Shown: piece by piece, positions 10,999-20,694 of the stretch
Position numbering within the stretch: position 1 is the stretch's first letter
Layout: every line of letters begins with the position of its first letter
From: an uncultured Lachnospiraceae bacterium
Lineage (GTDB): Bacteria; Bacillota_A; Clostridia; Lachnospirales; Lachnospiraceae
NCBI GenBank assembly: GCA_905207905.1
Contig: CAJLNC010000043.1
Span: 1 to 22,950 of the forward strand
Direction: 5' to 3'
DNA: 22,950 bases
Program-made: the position numbers and the translations under genes
Notes under the pieces: model-generated
Database searches by the model: none
What the model saw: the letters and a program-made list of their open reading frames with translations, nothing else
What the model was told of the DNA's origin: nothing

Positions 10999-13900
10999 TT
11001 ATTCCTCCTGTTCTTGATAAAAATCATTCATCATACAGATGGCCTGCTGAGCATAATCAATCTCTTGCTCTTCCGCCGGCAGGTAGTTGTTTAACCGTTC
11101 ATATCCATATCCAGACTGGCGCGCCTTCAACTCCCAGGAGAAACGTAATCCGGGTGTGCCAGAAACCTCAAAATACGTTTCTGTTTTTTGGGACACATAT
11201 AGATCTCCTTCGCCCTCTTTTTGTAAAAACACATAATATTCCATTTCCGGGATAACTGTCTCTGAAAAAATATCATCTATATCCACAAAACACTTGCCGT
11301 CAGCTCCAATGGTTGCCGTCCCTATATCCCCAAAAAATGGACTTCCCATTTCGTAGCAATACAATAGGCGATCCTGATAATTGTTCGTTTTGGCAATTCG
11401 ATTTTTACTCCCCCGCACAGACAGACCTGATTTATTCACACGAAAATAATCCTCTGTGATTAATTCATCTGCCGTGTCTTCCAGCGCTATTAATTCTGCG
11501 GATATGTACCCTCTTGAACTAGCCCCGTATCTCTCCATATAGATCCCGTTGGCCGATGATCTTGCAGCTGTAGTCCTGATCCATAAATACCCAGTGTTAA
11601 GATTTGCCAGTTTATTTTTTCCGTCCGAGCAAGAAAATCCATTATTTCCAAGATACGCACCGGCACCTACAGAATTAATTGTTGTACGATTTCCAGTATG
11701 CAAATTTGTCTTGTCGATGGTAAAACCACCTATTTTTCCAGTCTCCGCGGTCACTTTCCCGGAAAATGTTCCTTTTTTAAAGTTCACTCCAGTATTGTCA
11801 ATGTACCCTACCTGGCTGCCATTGGCATCCAGGATGGACAGCAGACCATTGCCGTTATTGACACCGCCCAGTTTCAGGGTTCCGCCCCTGGCATAGCTAA
11901 ATGACACATACAGATCACCATTGGAGTCCAATAAAAAGCCCTTGGTTTTTCCATTCTGAAACCAAAGGTTAAATACATTCTCCATATTGATCTGCTTTTC
12001 CACATCGGTGACCGAATTGTTTACCTTCTCAATGGCCTCTTTCAGGGCTTTTTCTGTGGCTGCTACTGCCTCCTTGTCTGCAATCTGCTTCCCATCTACC
12101 GTAGCCATCCCTGAAAGCCGAAATTCGCCGGTTTCCAGGTTCCAGCGATTTCTGCCCAGTAGATCCGCCAGCACTCCGGCCCGCATGTAGGTGGCATTCA
12201 CATACAGCTCTTTGCCGATCTTGTAAATTCCCTTAGCGGCACCATCGTCTGTCAGGATATTGAAAATCTCTTCCTGGGTCAGCGCAGCTACTTCCTTCAG
12301 GACGGATACTCGCTTAATGTCGATCAGCTCCTCTGCATCACCGGAAGAAAACAACGATATCTCAATCTCGGATATTGCTCTTGGCATCGCAAGGTAGGAT
12401 CCGTTGCTGGCCTGGATCAATTTTCCATCGGTTGTCCTAAAAAACGTATACAGATAATGCTCTATGTTGCTTTCGTCCTGGGTGCTTTCGTAGATCGTGT
12501 TCCAGGTGTACCCATCCGCCGTCTCCCGGATCCGGAAACGGCCATTATAGGCCTGCCTTGCATTGGTATCTTCTCTATAATACGCCGCAGCGCTGATCGC
12601 ATCCGGATTATAGACATTATCCTTTCCAATCTTCACGATGCTGGCCGACGTCTCTAGGGTATACACCCTCCCTGGCGGCCCCACCATACCGGCGTGTAGT
12701 TTGGACACTGTAAACCGCTTGCTGACCGATAACGTACCCAGATAGGTGGCCTTTATATCTACCCATGCAGTATCTGCTTCCAGGGCTGTGACCACATACG
12801 TCCTGGTCCCACTGTCCCAGGCGCCGGATATGGCAGCTGATTCCGTGATAGAAAAAGAACACTGGTTTGTCACATCCTTGGATCCATACATCACAATGGG
12901 TCTGGTCGTGATCCCCTCCGGGAATTTTTCATAGTTTCCATCTGCATCCACCGGCACCGTGGCATGGTCATTGTCCAGCTGCATGGTCATGTTGCTGGCA
13001 GCCGCTGTTGCGGTGTCCATGACGTCCTTGATGGCATCTGTGGCAGTTTTGTCCCCGATCATGACACAATCCCCGGAGATCATCACCTTTCCGGTGGCAA
13101 AATCCGCCTGGAAGATGATTTTCCCCTGCTGATCTTTCACGGTAATGGCCCCGGCGTCAATATAATCTGCGTTGATTCCCTCTGCGTACAGCAGCTTGGT
13201 GATCATGGTCCCGGTCAGGAAGAACCCAAACGGATAGGTCTTACCGCCGTCATTTGACACGCCAACGGCGTCTGCCGTGATCTTGATCACGTTCTTAGAC
13301 TCGGCCAATGTCGGCTTATCATGGAAATAGGTGATTGTGCTGCCGTCTTCTTGCTTTTCATAGGTGGGATACAATCCAGAGCTATTCTCCAGGACCTTGT
13401 TCAGATTTTCAATGGCCAGCTCCCGGTCTGTTTTTTCTTTTTTAACAAGTTCTATGGCCTTAATAATAGCTCCCTGCGCTGGTGACCGATATTGGCTTGC
13501 CAGTCGGAGTCCCGATGTAGCACTATTCTTCATAGTTGTAAAACCAAAGAAAACGAAATCTACATCTGTCAAGAATGTATTATACGTATTTCCCGCCCAA
13601 TCTGTAATCTTTGCCATATCCATAAACTCAGCAATAGGATACGCAATATAATCGCCTTCAAATTTACGGAACGTTGCACCAATAAGAACCTCTCCCAGTA
13701 AACTTACCAGCGTCTGCTCCTGCCCAACTGCCAATGGATTGGAGACCGGAATCACATATCCTTCTGAACCCTCCAGAATAATCGTTTCTGTATCGCTGTC
13801 ATCCTCGGCTGCTGTGCTTTTGCTTGTCTGTACACCGGTAATCACAATATCGCTGGCATCCGTCTTTAAGTTCACCCACTCCGTCAGATTATGAGCATTT

Positions 13901-14538
13901 TCCCAGTCAAATGTATACGAAAGAATTTCAAGCGCACCCTGACGATTGATACGCGCATTTCCGCCAGCAATCATTGCAATGTAACCGATGATCTGCCGGA
14001 AGGTATACTCTCCGACAGGCTTCGCATTGATTACAAAATTTTGATTTCGGAAACTGGCAGATGCCAAAAGAATATCGCATCTGGAGCAAATATCATCCAG
14101 CAATGTCCTAGCCGTAGTTGGAAACGAAAGAGATGTATTAAACTGCCTATCCGCCCGATACATATCATCAAACGCCATAACAGCAACTGTCGTTCCGTAA
14201 GTCTCTGGCTGCGTTACAGTAAATATACCATTCTCAATACGCTCTACTGCATCGCCCAAATCAAATGTCGTATACAACCGGATCCTCGCTCCAGTAAAAT
14301 CATACGACTGCAGATGACCATCATCATTTAGCAATTCAATTTGAGCACTTCTACAGAGTGCCTCGCCAATAGGGATTGAATTTGAACTAGCCCCGTCTGT
14401 CACACCATTATTCGCTACGGTAAAACCTGACTCGTCTATGGATAGTGATCTTCCATCTGCAAATGTAATCTCCGCAAATTCTTTGAAATCCGTGTTATTC
14501 TGCATCAGCTCTTTGAATTTTTCAGATACGTTAATCAT
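10999..14538 (-). CDS. Large tail-tip / baseplate hub and fibre protein
   Basis: A 1179-residue tail protein, one of the two largest in the window. About residues 1-380 resemble the N-terminal hub domain of siphovirus tail-associated proteins, with opening KFKELMQNNTDFKEFAEITF. About 425-520 is the linker segment with NDGGKTYPFGFFLTGTM and EGINADYIDAGAITVKD. About 540-690 looks like an Ig-like module (KDVTNQCSFSITES). A short coiled coil (about 855-890) leads into beta-rich repeats (LKLGGVNNGNG, GKIGGFTIDKTNLHTG). The C-terminal part has FFGDIGTATIGADGKCFVDI. It should sit at the tail tip and connect tube, tape and receptor-binding fibres. The start overlaps the preceding gene by 4 bp (ATGA). 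No peptidase motif was recognised. Confidence 0.87.
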   Translation of the reverse strand: MINVSEKFKELMQNNTDFKEFAEITFADGRSLSIDESGFTVANNGVTDGASSNSIPIGEALCRSAQIELLNDDGHLQSYDFTGARIRLYTTFDLGDAVERIENGIFTVTQPETYGTTVAVMAFDDMYRADRQFNTSLSFPTTARTLLDDICSRCDILLASASFRNQNFVINAKPVGEYTFRQIIGYIAMIAGGNARINRQGALEILSYTFDWENAHNLTEWVNLKTDASDIVITGVQTSKSTAAEDDSDTETIILEGSEGYVIPVSNPLAVGQEQTLVSLLGEVLIGATFRKFEGDYIAYPIAEFMDMAKITDWAGNTYNTFLTDVDFVFFGFTTMKNSATSGLRLASQYRSPAQGAIIKAIELVKKEKTDRELAIENLNKVLENSSGLYPTYEKQEDGSTITYFHDKPTLAESKNVIKITADAVGVSNDGGKTYPFGFFLTGTMITKLLYAEGINADYIDAGAITVKDQQGKIIFQADFATGKVMISGDCVMIGDKTATDAIKDVMDTATAAASNMTMQLDNDHATVPVDADGNYEKFPEGITTRPIVMYGSKDVTNQCSFSITESAAISGAWDSGTRTYVVTALEADTAWVDIKATYLGTLSVSKRFTVSKLHAGMVGPPGRVYTLETSASIVKIGKDNVYNPDAISAAAYYREDTNARQAYNGRFRIRETADGYTWNTIYESTQDESNIEHYLYTFFRTTDGKLIQASNGSYLAMPRAISEIEISLFSSGDAEELIDIKRVSVLKEVAALTQEEIFNILTDDGAAKGIYKIGKELYVNATYMRAGVLADLLGRNRWNLETGEFRLSGMATVDGKQIADKEAVAATEKALKEAIEKVNNSVTDVEKQINMENVFNLWFQNGKTKGFLLDSNGDLYVSFSYARGGTLKLGGVNNGNGLLSILDANGSQVGYIDNTGVNFKKGTFSGKVTAETGKIGGFTIDKTNLHTGNRTTINSVGAGAYLGNNGFSCSDGKNKLANLNTGYLWIRTTAARSSANGIYMERYGASSRGYISAELIALEDTADELITEDYFRVNKSGLSVRGSKNRIAKTNNYQDRLLYCYEMGSPFFGDIGTATIGADGKCFVDIDDIFSETVIPEMEYYVFLQKEGEGDLYVSQKTETYFEVSGTPGLRFSWELKARQSGYGYERLNNYLPAEEQEIDYAQQAICMMNDFYQEQEE

Positions 14539-14918
14539 GTCAGTTTCTCCATACCTGTCATATTAAAAGACAATTCACTTAAATATTCTTCGTTTTCTTC
14601 AAGTGATCCTATTTTGAGATTTCCGCTTTTCCCAACATAAAACCTGTCTGTACGCCACTCACAGTGATATGGGCTAAAGCGGTATAATGAAAACGGCTTG
14701 CCCAAGGCAATGATGTGCAATATCTTAGATGCTTCTCTTACCGGAATATGTGTTGCCGAATATCCATACTGCTCCACCGTAAACATAGGGGTAAAATGAC
14801 CTTTTCCACTCTGAGCTCTTGCACTGTCACTGGTGTAAGTCGTTTCAAAACCATAGGCCATATCTTTATCAGGCTGCCATACATCAACGCCTGCCATTTT
14901 GATTTTCTGTTGTGCCAT
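14535..14918 (-). CDS. Small distal tail protein
   Basis: A 127-residue protein between the tape measure and the hub protein, the usual place of the distal tail protein. It opens KIKMAGVDVWQPDKDMAYGF, has a predominantly beta pattern and ends LSFNMTGMEKL. The GVD start and beta-rich body resemble the small phage tail proteins grouped as DUF6711, but I could not confirm that. It probably joins the tube to the tip. The ATG has a weak ribosome site and the stop overlaps the hub start by 4 bp. Confidence 0.7.
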   Translation of the reverse strand: MAQQKIKMAGVDVWQPDKDMAYGFETTYTSDSARAQSGKGHFTPMFTVEQYGYSATHIPVREASKILHIIALGKPFSLYRFSPYHCEWRTDRFYVGKSGNLKIGSLEENEEYLSELSFNMTGMEKLT

Positions 14919-14932
14919 AATATAATGCCCTC

Positions 14933-17797
14933 CTATGCGAGTTCAAGTGGGTTTCGGCCAGTCATCTGCTGCCTTACTTTTGCTTCCTCGATAAACTCAT
15001 CAAACAGTGTCCTGCGGTTTATTTGGGCAATAAAACGTGTCCCACCACCCTGCTGTCTTCCAGACTCTTCGCGTACGATTTGACGCAATAAGGCCTCTGG
15101 TGTCTCCAAATTTCGTCCATTTTTCTGATCACCCAGAATTGCTAAAAATTCTGCATTTGGCGGAATAACTGCACCGGATGCAAGATAGGGTATTGTTCCA
15201 AGTGTCGGAATATTAAATCCATCAAACCCCCACCAGGATCCGCCTATGCCCGGTATCCAATCTGGAATGGTTATTTTAAACTGAATGGAATTAATCTTCC
15301 CAATCAGCCCATTTACTAATCCAATAATTCCGTTAAAGGCTCCGATAATGGCATTAATAGGCGTTCGGGCAATATCCGCCAAACCGTTAAATACGTCCTC
15401 AAATAGATCATTGAGCGGTGTGGTGACATTGTCCGAAAACCAGGTAACTACACTTTCCCATACGCCTGTTATCCCGTTCCAGGCGTCCTGGAATATTCCG
15501 GTAAACCAATCCTTTGTGTCAGCAAAAGCTTCCTTAATTCCATCCCAAAGATCGGAAAAGAAATCACAGGCCCCCTTCCAGGCGTCGTTGACGTTCTTCC
15601 AGGCCGCGTCAAACTTTTCCTTAAACCAATCTCCAACATTTTTAAACGTTTCTTTAATCCCGGTCCATAGATCGGCGAAGAACTCTTTGATCTTTTTGGT
15701 TGTTTCTTCAAACCAATCCCGAATAGCTCCCCAAATTTCTATTGCCTTTTCCTTTATGACGTCCCAGTTTTTGTATAACAGAACGCCTACAGCTATAATC
15801 CCGGTAATTGCAAGTGTCCATGGATTTAACACTGCTGAGATCAAGGTTTTTAATTTAGATACAGCCCCGAAAACTCCACCTAAATTAGTAATCAGGTTTG
15901 CAATGCCAGAGACTAATTGCGTAACTTTAAATGCGGCAAAAAAAGCGCCTATAACAATGGCCATATTCTGGACGATACCAGGATTTTGAGCACACCATTC
16001 TGAAAATGCGCTCAAAGCGGTGTTTATCCCATCCCACAAACTGAGAAAAATCCCGCCTGTCCACTGCGCTATCGGCTGCAGGACGCTATCCCAAAACCAC
16101 TGGAACAACGGCTGTAACACGCCAAGAATATTATTTAAACCAGCGATTGCGAGCGAAAGAGTGTCCAGAAATCGAGGTACTATCTCATTTGCCACCCAAG
16201 TTCCCAACGGAACCAAAGCATTCTCCCATAACCAAACAAGCCCCTCTCCGACACGGATAGCAAATGGCGTCAATGCCACCCAAAGTCGATCTAAAGCCGA
16301 TATAATCTTATCGAAGTTTATTTTCATAAGACCGTCATTCAGAGCATTTACCAGACGCGGTATTCCTTCTCCAAGCGTCCATTTTCCCACCGGAACGAGA
16401 AAATTATCATAAAAGCCCTTTAACGCATCCCAAGCAAAATCTCCCAGGCGCGAAAGTCCTTCGTTCCATAGTTTTTTCAAAGCTTCGGTTGTCGGTTCCA
16501 GTATTTTCAGCATTTCTTTCATATACTCGCCAAATTTGTTATCTATGGGCACTTCCTCAAACATATCTGAAGGCTTTAAACCTCCGGAAGCGTTTCCGGC
16601 TCCACCGCTTACTGGGATATCTGTCATCTGATCTGGCCGTTCAAAACGTCTTACTTCATCCAGGCCTGAGAGATATTGATTTGTTGCTTTATTCGCTTTC
16701 TTCATTGCGTTTACCACATTATCCGCAGCGCCCGCCGTCTCATTTAGCGAAGCTGCATAATCCTGCTGCACAGCTACCGCACGCGTATAGGTTCCTTTTC
16801 CGGATAGAATAGAAAAGAACATACTTACATACGATGCCGCCGTAGACAGCATATCAATGAACTTTGCCAAAATAGGTGCGATAATGCTCAATATCGGCGA
16901 AAATGCCGTTGCAAACGCATTTTTTAATCTGGTAAAGCTGGAAAGCAACATGGATATACTTTCATTTGTCCCACTAGAATACTGCGCAAAATTAGTCATA
17001 CCCTCTGCTATTCCGCTTGTTACTGCAGAGATTGCTCTAAATGCTACACTAAATAAAATTGACTGGGCAAGCATTTCGCCAATACCTCTTTGGGCTCCGC
17101 CTGCGCCTTTTTCTATGGTCTTCAATGACCTTCCGTACTTCCCGGTAGATTTTTCAGCTTTATCTGTTACGGAATTAGTCTGTGCAAGCTTTCTCCGATA
17201 AGAATCGACCTTCTCCTCAATGGAGTCATACGAAGTACGTAAGCGATTATTTACATCCTGAAGCTTCTGCTGTTCTGCGGCAAGCTTCTCTATATCTCGT
17301 TTAGCCGCTTCTGTCCCTGCTCCAAAACTAAATGCGTTCCCACGTTGTTCCAGATCCGCAAGCTCGCCTTCTGCATATTTAATCGTGTTTATAAGCTCCT
17401 GTATGTCATATTGCATAGACTTATAGGCTCTACTGCCTTTATTTCCACCCATCGTCAAGAATTTATCCTGGCGATCAATCAATGCCCCCAGCTTCACATT
17501 CGCTTTATCGATCTGTTCTTGGATTTCCCGGTACTCATCTGTAGGGATTTTCTGTGATGCATATTCCTGTACTTTCTTGTTTAGATCATCCACTTTCTGC
17601 TTCTGCCGCGTATATTGTGAATTTAACTTAGACAAGGAATCTACCTGCTTCTGTAATGCAATCTCGGCTTTACGTCCTATCCCTTCTACAGACGCAGCCA
17701 TTCGCCTGGCAGATGCTTCCAGATCCCGGAGCCCCATCTTTACACCTTTTTTATCTACTTTTGTATCAATAACAATACTTCCGTCCACGCCTGGCAC
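14933..17797 (-). CDS. Tail tape measure protein
   Basis: A 954-residue protein that fixes tail length and is threaded through the tail tube. It opens GVDGSIVIDTKVDKKGVKMG, a typical tape measure start. Coiled coils run through about 40-220, followed by hydrophobic segments (SILFSVAFRAISAVTSGIAE near 250-270, FSPILSIIAPILAKF near 300). A tryptophan-spaced repeat region (DWFEETTKKIKEFFADLW, DAWKGACDFFSDLWDGIKEA and similar) lies at about 680-795. The start is a GTG with GGAGGTG at 6 bases. The size implies a tail of roughly 140 nm using the common 0.15 nm per residue rule, an estimate only. It follows the chaperone and Gp15 genes as expected. Confidence 0.95.
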   Translation of the reverse strand: MPGVDGSIVIDTKVDKKGVKMGLRDLEASARRMAASVEGIGRKAEIALQKQVDSLSKLNSQYTRQKQKVDDLNKKVQEYASQKIPTDEYREIQEQIDKANVKLGALIDRQDKFLTMGGNKGSRAYKSMQYDIQELINTIKYAEGELADLEQRGNAFSFGAGTEAAKRDIEKLAAEQQKLQDVNNRLRTSYDSIEEKVDSYRRKLAQTNSVTDKAEKSTGKYGRSLKTIEKGAGGAQRGIGEMLAQSILFSVAFRAISAVTSGIAEGMTNFAQYSSGTNESISMLLSSFTRLKNAFATAFSPILSIIAPILAKFIDMLSTAASYVSMFFSILSGKGTYTRAVAVQQDYAASLNETAGAADNVVNAMKKANKATNQYLSGLDEVRRFERPDQMTDIPVSGGAGNASGGLKPSDMFEEVPIDNKFGEYMKEMLKILEPTTEALKKLWNEGLSRLGDFAWDALKGFYDNFLVPVGKWTLGEGIPRLVNALNDGLMKINFDKIISALDRLWVALTPFAIRVGEGLVWLWENALVPLGTWVANEIVPRFLDTLSLAIAGLNNILGVLQPLFQWFWDSVLQPIAQWTGGIFLSLWDGINTALSAFSEWCAQNPGIVQNMAIVIGAFFAAFKVTQLVSGIANLITNLGGVFGAVSKLKTLISAVLNPWTLAITGIIAVGVLLYKNWDVIKEKAIEIWGAIRDWFEETTKKIKEFFADLWTGIKETFKNVGDWFKEKFDAAWKNVNDAWKGACDFFSDLWDGIKEAFADTKDWFTGIFQDAWNGITGVWESVVTWFSDNVTTPLNDLFEDVFNGLADIARTPINAIIGAFNGIIGLVNGLIGKINSIQFKITIPDWIPGIGGSWWGFDGFNIPTLGTIPYLASGAVIPPNAEFLAILGDQKNGRNLETPEALLRQIVREESGRQQGGGTRFIAQINRRTLFDEFIEEAKVRQQMTGRNPLELA

Positions 17798-17811
17798 TCC
17801 GACACCTCCCT

Positions 17812-18384
17812 TTATTTACCATATCCGAACAGATTTCTAATTTCTTCTTTCTCATCCGCAGGACGCTCGGGAATTTTCGCTCTCAAGTCAATCATATTTT
17901 TGTTAGCTGCGTAAAACTCTTTTTCCCACTTCTCCAGTTTCTTTCCTTTCAGTTTTTTCTGCCGGATCTGAAGAATTTGCTGATATACTCCATCGCCAAT
18001 CTCCATGTATGCACCAAGAAAAGTCCACCAGTGACAATATGGCATCGACCGGATCTCTTTCCCCAAGACCTTATTGACAGCCGGAATTATAACTGCAGAG
18101 TCTTGCTCCCAGTCCATCATGCGCGGCCTTTTCCTTCCATCACCCTTTATCCCACAGTCTATAAATTCAACGGCCTTTTTGTATGCTTCCTCCATATATT
18201 TTTGCGGTATACATTCTGGATTGATAAATAAAATTTCAAATAATACCTGCATTTTCTCCTGATTTGTAAGATCAGCATCCGCCTGGGCGCGCAGAATATC
18301 AATTACTGCTCGGAAATCCGTTCGTATCGAATACTGTTTTCCGGAGATCTCCAGCTTTGTCGGTAAATTCCATGAATCAAACAT
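17812..18384 (-). CDS. Gp15-family phage tail protein
   Basis: A 190-residue protein of the bacteriophage Gp15 family. It opens WNLPTKLEISGKQYSIRTDF and contains DWEQDSAVIIPAVNKVLG and the marked YCHWWTFLGAYMEIGDG motif, ending with a basic region and the short tail RNLFGYGK. Family members sit between the tail chaperone and the tape measure and are thought to act in tail assembly, the counterpart of the extended chaperone form in other phages. It overlaps the preceding gene by 8 bp, but I see no slippery heptamer, so it seems translated from its own ATG. Confidence 0.88.
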   Translation of the reverse strand: MFDSWNLPTKLEISGKQYSIRTDFRAVIDILRAQADADLTNQEKMQVLFEILFINPECIPQKYMEEAYKKAVEFIDCGIKGDGRKRPRMMDWEQDSAVIIPAVNKVLGKEIRSMPYCHWWTFLGAYMEIGDGVYQQILQIRQKKLKGKKLEKWEKEFYAANKNMIDLRAKIPERPADEKEEIRNLFGYGK

Positions 18385-18817
18385 GATATTTCTGCGTATA
18401 TTTACTTACACGCCCCTGCATCTTCTTCATTCTGATATCAAACTCTTTACTTATAACATCACCAATAGCATTCATACAAACCTCAAAAAATGGGCGTCCA
18501 TCCGGCATGGGCGAAAACGCTCCCATAATACTGAAGAATGTATTCTTTGCATCTGCATCCACCAGATAATCAAATTTTTCAACAAACAACGCTTCTACAG
18601 ATTTCGGATCCATTCCATCCTCTGCTTTAAATTCTTCAAAAAATTTGCGTACCTCTTCATATCGCTGAGTAATATTGGTATCTGACGGTCGAAACACAAA
18701 CTTAGAAAGAACTTCTCCATTTTTATTTTTAATGGTGTATGTTTTACTTCCATCATCAATAACAATATCCGTGGAATTTGCCTTGTTCCCGTTGTACTTT
18801 CTTAATTTATTTGACAT
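18377..18817 (-). CDS. Probable tail assembly chaperone
   Basis: A 146-residue protein placed between the tail tube and Gp15 genes, the standard chaperone position. It has a beta N-terminal part (STDIVIDDGSKTYTIKN) and a helical C-terminal part (YEEVRKFFEEFKAEDG, FEVCMNAIGDVISKEF). I assign the role mostly by position. The ATG at 18817 has GCAGGAGG 8-9 bases upstream. The frame extends to 18904 across a terminator, so the shorter form is right. It binds the tape measure during assembly, by family analogy. Confidence 0.72.
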   Translation of the reverse strand: MSNKLRKYNGNKANSTDIVIDDGSKTYTIKNKNGEVLSKFVFRPSDTNITQRYEEVRKFFEEFKAEDGMDPKSVEALFVEKFDYLVDADAKNTFFSIMGAFSPMPDGRPFFEVCMNAIGDVISKEFDIRMKKMQGRVSKYTQKYHV

Positions 18818-18834
18818 TTTCCCCTCCTGCATCA

Positions 18835-18862
18835 GAAAAAAGCGCCCTAAAATCTGGGCGCT
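18835..18862 (-). terminator. Terminator inside the late operon, after the tail tube gene
   Basis: A perfect 7-bp GC-rich stem AGCGCCC/GGGCGCT (18841-18847, 18856-18862) with an 8-base loop, followed on the minus strand by TTTTTTC. It lies between the tail tube and chaperone genes, with no promoter visible after it. Confidence 0.85.
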
Positions 18863-18887
18863 CGTTTTTAGTCTATTCAGTTTCTCG

Positions 18888-19394
18888 TTACGCTGTAATT
18901 TCACCTTCCGTAAACCTCGGATTTCCTGTTTTTACAGACTCAGCAGTTACATAACCTTTGGTTCTCTTTCCGTCCTCAGACACATTAAACGGGATATTCA
19001 GCCCTGATGTGTCACCGCCATAAGACTGCGGCTTTACCATAACTTCCTGGACGTAAGCAAGATGTTTTTCCGCTGCTGTATCTTCTACGATCACTTCAAG
19101 CATCAGCGTCTTACACAGATCCCCTTTTAACCGGTTAAAAGCAATATCGCGGATCTTGGGATATAATTTTTTATCCGGATCTGCGTAAAACGGGTCGGCA
19201 CTCATTGACGGCTCATATCCGTTGTCCTGCGTTCTTGTCTGCCCCAGAATATTCTTTTTGGTTTCCGTATCGGGGTTCAGCTCATTGGACATTTCCTCGA
19301 TATCATCGCCAAGAATTTCCCATACGGCCGTAGTAGCCTCCAGCTTAAATTCTGTGTCAAGATAATGCGCAAGGGCTTCTCTATTCAGCTTCAT
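18888..19394 (-). CDS. Major tail (tube) protein
   Basis: A 168-residue protein in the tail tube position, opening KLNREALAHYLDTEFKLEAT. It has a mixed beta composition with SMSADPFYADPDKKLYPKIR, a pattern seen in siphovirus tube proteins of Firmicutes phages, and ends SVKTGNPRFTEGEITA. It forms the hexameric rings of the tail tube. The ATG overlaps the preceding stop as ATGA. A strong terminator follows, fitting a product needed in excess. Confidence 0.82.
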   Translation of the reverse strand: MKLNREALAHYLDTEFKLEATTAVWEILGDDIEEMSNELNPDTETKKNILGQTRTQDNGYEPSMSADPFYADPDKKLYPKIRDIAFNRLKGDLCKTLMLEVIVEDTAAEKHLAYVQEVMVKPQSYGGDTSGLNIPFNVSEDGKRTKGYVTAESVKTGNPRFTEGEITA

Positions 19395-19837
19395 GTCGTA
19401 TCTCCTTTTTCTTCTCGATATAAAATTTCACATTGTAACATATAACGGGCGAGTCCCGGCCCAGCATTCACGCCAGTCAGGTTTGGCATATTTTGAAGGT
19501 TCTGCATCTTTTCGATATGACACCCCTCTCCAAAATCTGGATAATCCCTCGCCTTATTTTGTGTCTCAATCCAGTCCATAAACTTCTGGGCAAAATTCAT
19601 GGCCCGCAGATTTTGGTCATCATCATAAGAGGAATACTCCTGCGTAATAATGATAGAAAATCCGTACTTCTTTTGCACATCTCCGGTAACATATCGTTTT
19701 ACAATTCTGTCAGAATAATTCGTAATAAGGGAAACACTATTTCGCGTTTCCGCGGAGAAATTAAAATTCAAGACATTATCCGCCAGTTCAAGAACTTTTG
19801 GCTCAAAGTATTCCTTTACCGCGTCATGCTTTGTCAT
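19391..19837 (-). CDS. Tail terminator / tail completion protein
   Basis: A 148-residue protein in the place of the tail completion protein (lambda gpU type), between the HK97 gp10-like and tail tube genes. It has a helix-rich N-terminus (KEYFEPKVLELADNVLNF), central strands (KKYGFSIIITQEYSSYDDD) and a conserved-looking ending (LARYMLQCEILYREEKG). It caps the tail tube and joins it to the head. The ATG directly abuts the previous stop (TAA-ATG). The assignment relies on order and size. Confidence 0.65.
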   Translation of the reverse strand: MTKHDAVKEYFEPKVLELADNVLNFNFSAETRNSVSLITNYSDRIVKRYVTGDVQKKYGFSIIITQEYSSYDDDQNLRAMNFAQKFMDWIETQNKARDYPDFGEGCHIEKMQNLQNMPNLTGVNAGPGLARYMLQCEILYREEKGDTT

Positions 19838-20263
19838 TTATCGCTTTCCTTTCAGATAATTCTCGTATGCTTGCGCCAGTTCATCTTTATGCGCATTCAT
19901 CATGGCTTTATCCCAATGATCCGTAGCCTGGGGATTGGAATACTTCATCTTTCTCCCAGTAGGTGTTTTATGCGGAGGGGAATAAAAACCAACCACATTC
20001 CCGCCATCTATGATTGGATAATTCGGGCCATAGATTTCCCCCATATACTGGTAATGGGCATAAGGACTATTGTACGAAATATGTCCTTCGTCCTCATCCG
20101 CAGTTACGCGAACATTCGTCCGAAGTGATCCGGTATCCTCCGGCACATAGTCGTGCATTTTTTTCTTTGCTTCGTTGGCCAGAAAGAGCATGTCGTCTCG
20201 CCCTCCAACAGCTTCCCTGGTTATTGCTTCCATAGATTTATTCCACATGAACTCAACCTTCAT
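19838..20263 (-). CDS. HK97 gp10-like head-tail joining protein
   Basis: A 141-residue protein with the hallmark of the gp10/minor capsid family: ANEAKKKMHDYVPEDTGSLR, where a Pro-Xaa-Asp-Thr-Gly-Ser-Leu motif follows an amphipathic helix, then a YAHYQYMGE segment and a C-terminal helix rich in charge. It is a connector between head and tail. The ATG at 20263 is 4 bases after the previous gene's stop, with a GGAGGGTGA site. Confidence 0.85.
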   Translation of the reverse strand: MKVEFMWNKSMEAITREAVGGRDDMLFLANEAKKKMHDYVPEDTGSLRTNVRVTADEDEGHISYNSPYAHYQYMGEIYGPNYPIIDGGNVVGFYSPPHKTPTGRKMKYSNPQATDHWDKAMMNAHKDELAQAYENYLKGKR

Positions 20264-20267
20264 GCCA

Positions 20268-20684
20268 TCACCCTCCCAACCGGTAATGTTTGCCTATCAG
20301 AAACGCGGTGTTATCTGAAAATGCCGTCACTTCAAACGCTTCCGGCCGGTAGCGGTCCAAAAGCTGTGCTACCGTCTTTCCCGCCTCTCCTGTGATCTCG
20401 TCACTGCACTCCCCGCGCACAACTATATCACCCTGAGACACTGTAAAATGCCCGGCAGGCATCTTTATGAATGTATGATACGGAACATACTGGTCATCTT
20501 GCGGGATCCTGGCTACGTAGGTATTCTGAACGCTGGCCTGGGTACTGTTAAAACTCGTATTCACTACTGCCTTCCAGGAACAACTGTGCAGCACCGTCCG
20601 GTACCAGTGTTCTTTCCGATCCGGGCTGTCGGCCGCCCGGATCCGATTGTACAAGGTTAGTGTATGAATATAATTCTGGTTCAT
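20268..20684 (-). CDS. Head closure / minor structural protein
   Basis: A 138-residue protein, read from the ATG at 20684 with an AGGAGGG site 6 bases upstream; the frame extends further, but the longer form is a shadow of the preceding gene. It opens NQNYIHTLTLYNRIRAADSP, continues with HWYRTVLHSCSWKA and has a beta-rich middle with FIKMPAGHFTVSQGDIVVRG. The position between the gp6-like and gp10-like connectors suggests the head closure protein (phage SPP1 gp16 class). This is assigned by order. Confidence 0.72.
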   Translation of the reverse strand: MNQNYIHTLTLYNRIRAADSPDRKEHWYRTVLHSCSWKAVVNTSFNSTQASVQNTYVARIPQDDQYVPYHTFIKMPAGHFTVSQGDIVVRGECSDEITGEAGKTVAQLLDRYRPEAFEVTAFSDNTAFLIGKHYRLGG

Positions 20685-20694
20685 ATCAACCCTC

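Noticed and set aside
18377..18384. Programmed frameshift between tail chaperone and Gp15
   Set aside because: The overlap shows no slippery heptamer, and Gp15 starts with its own ATG and a typical N-terminus.
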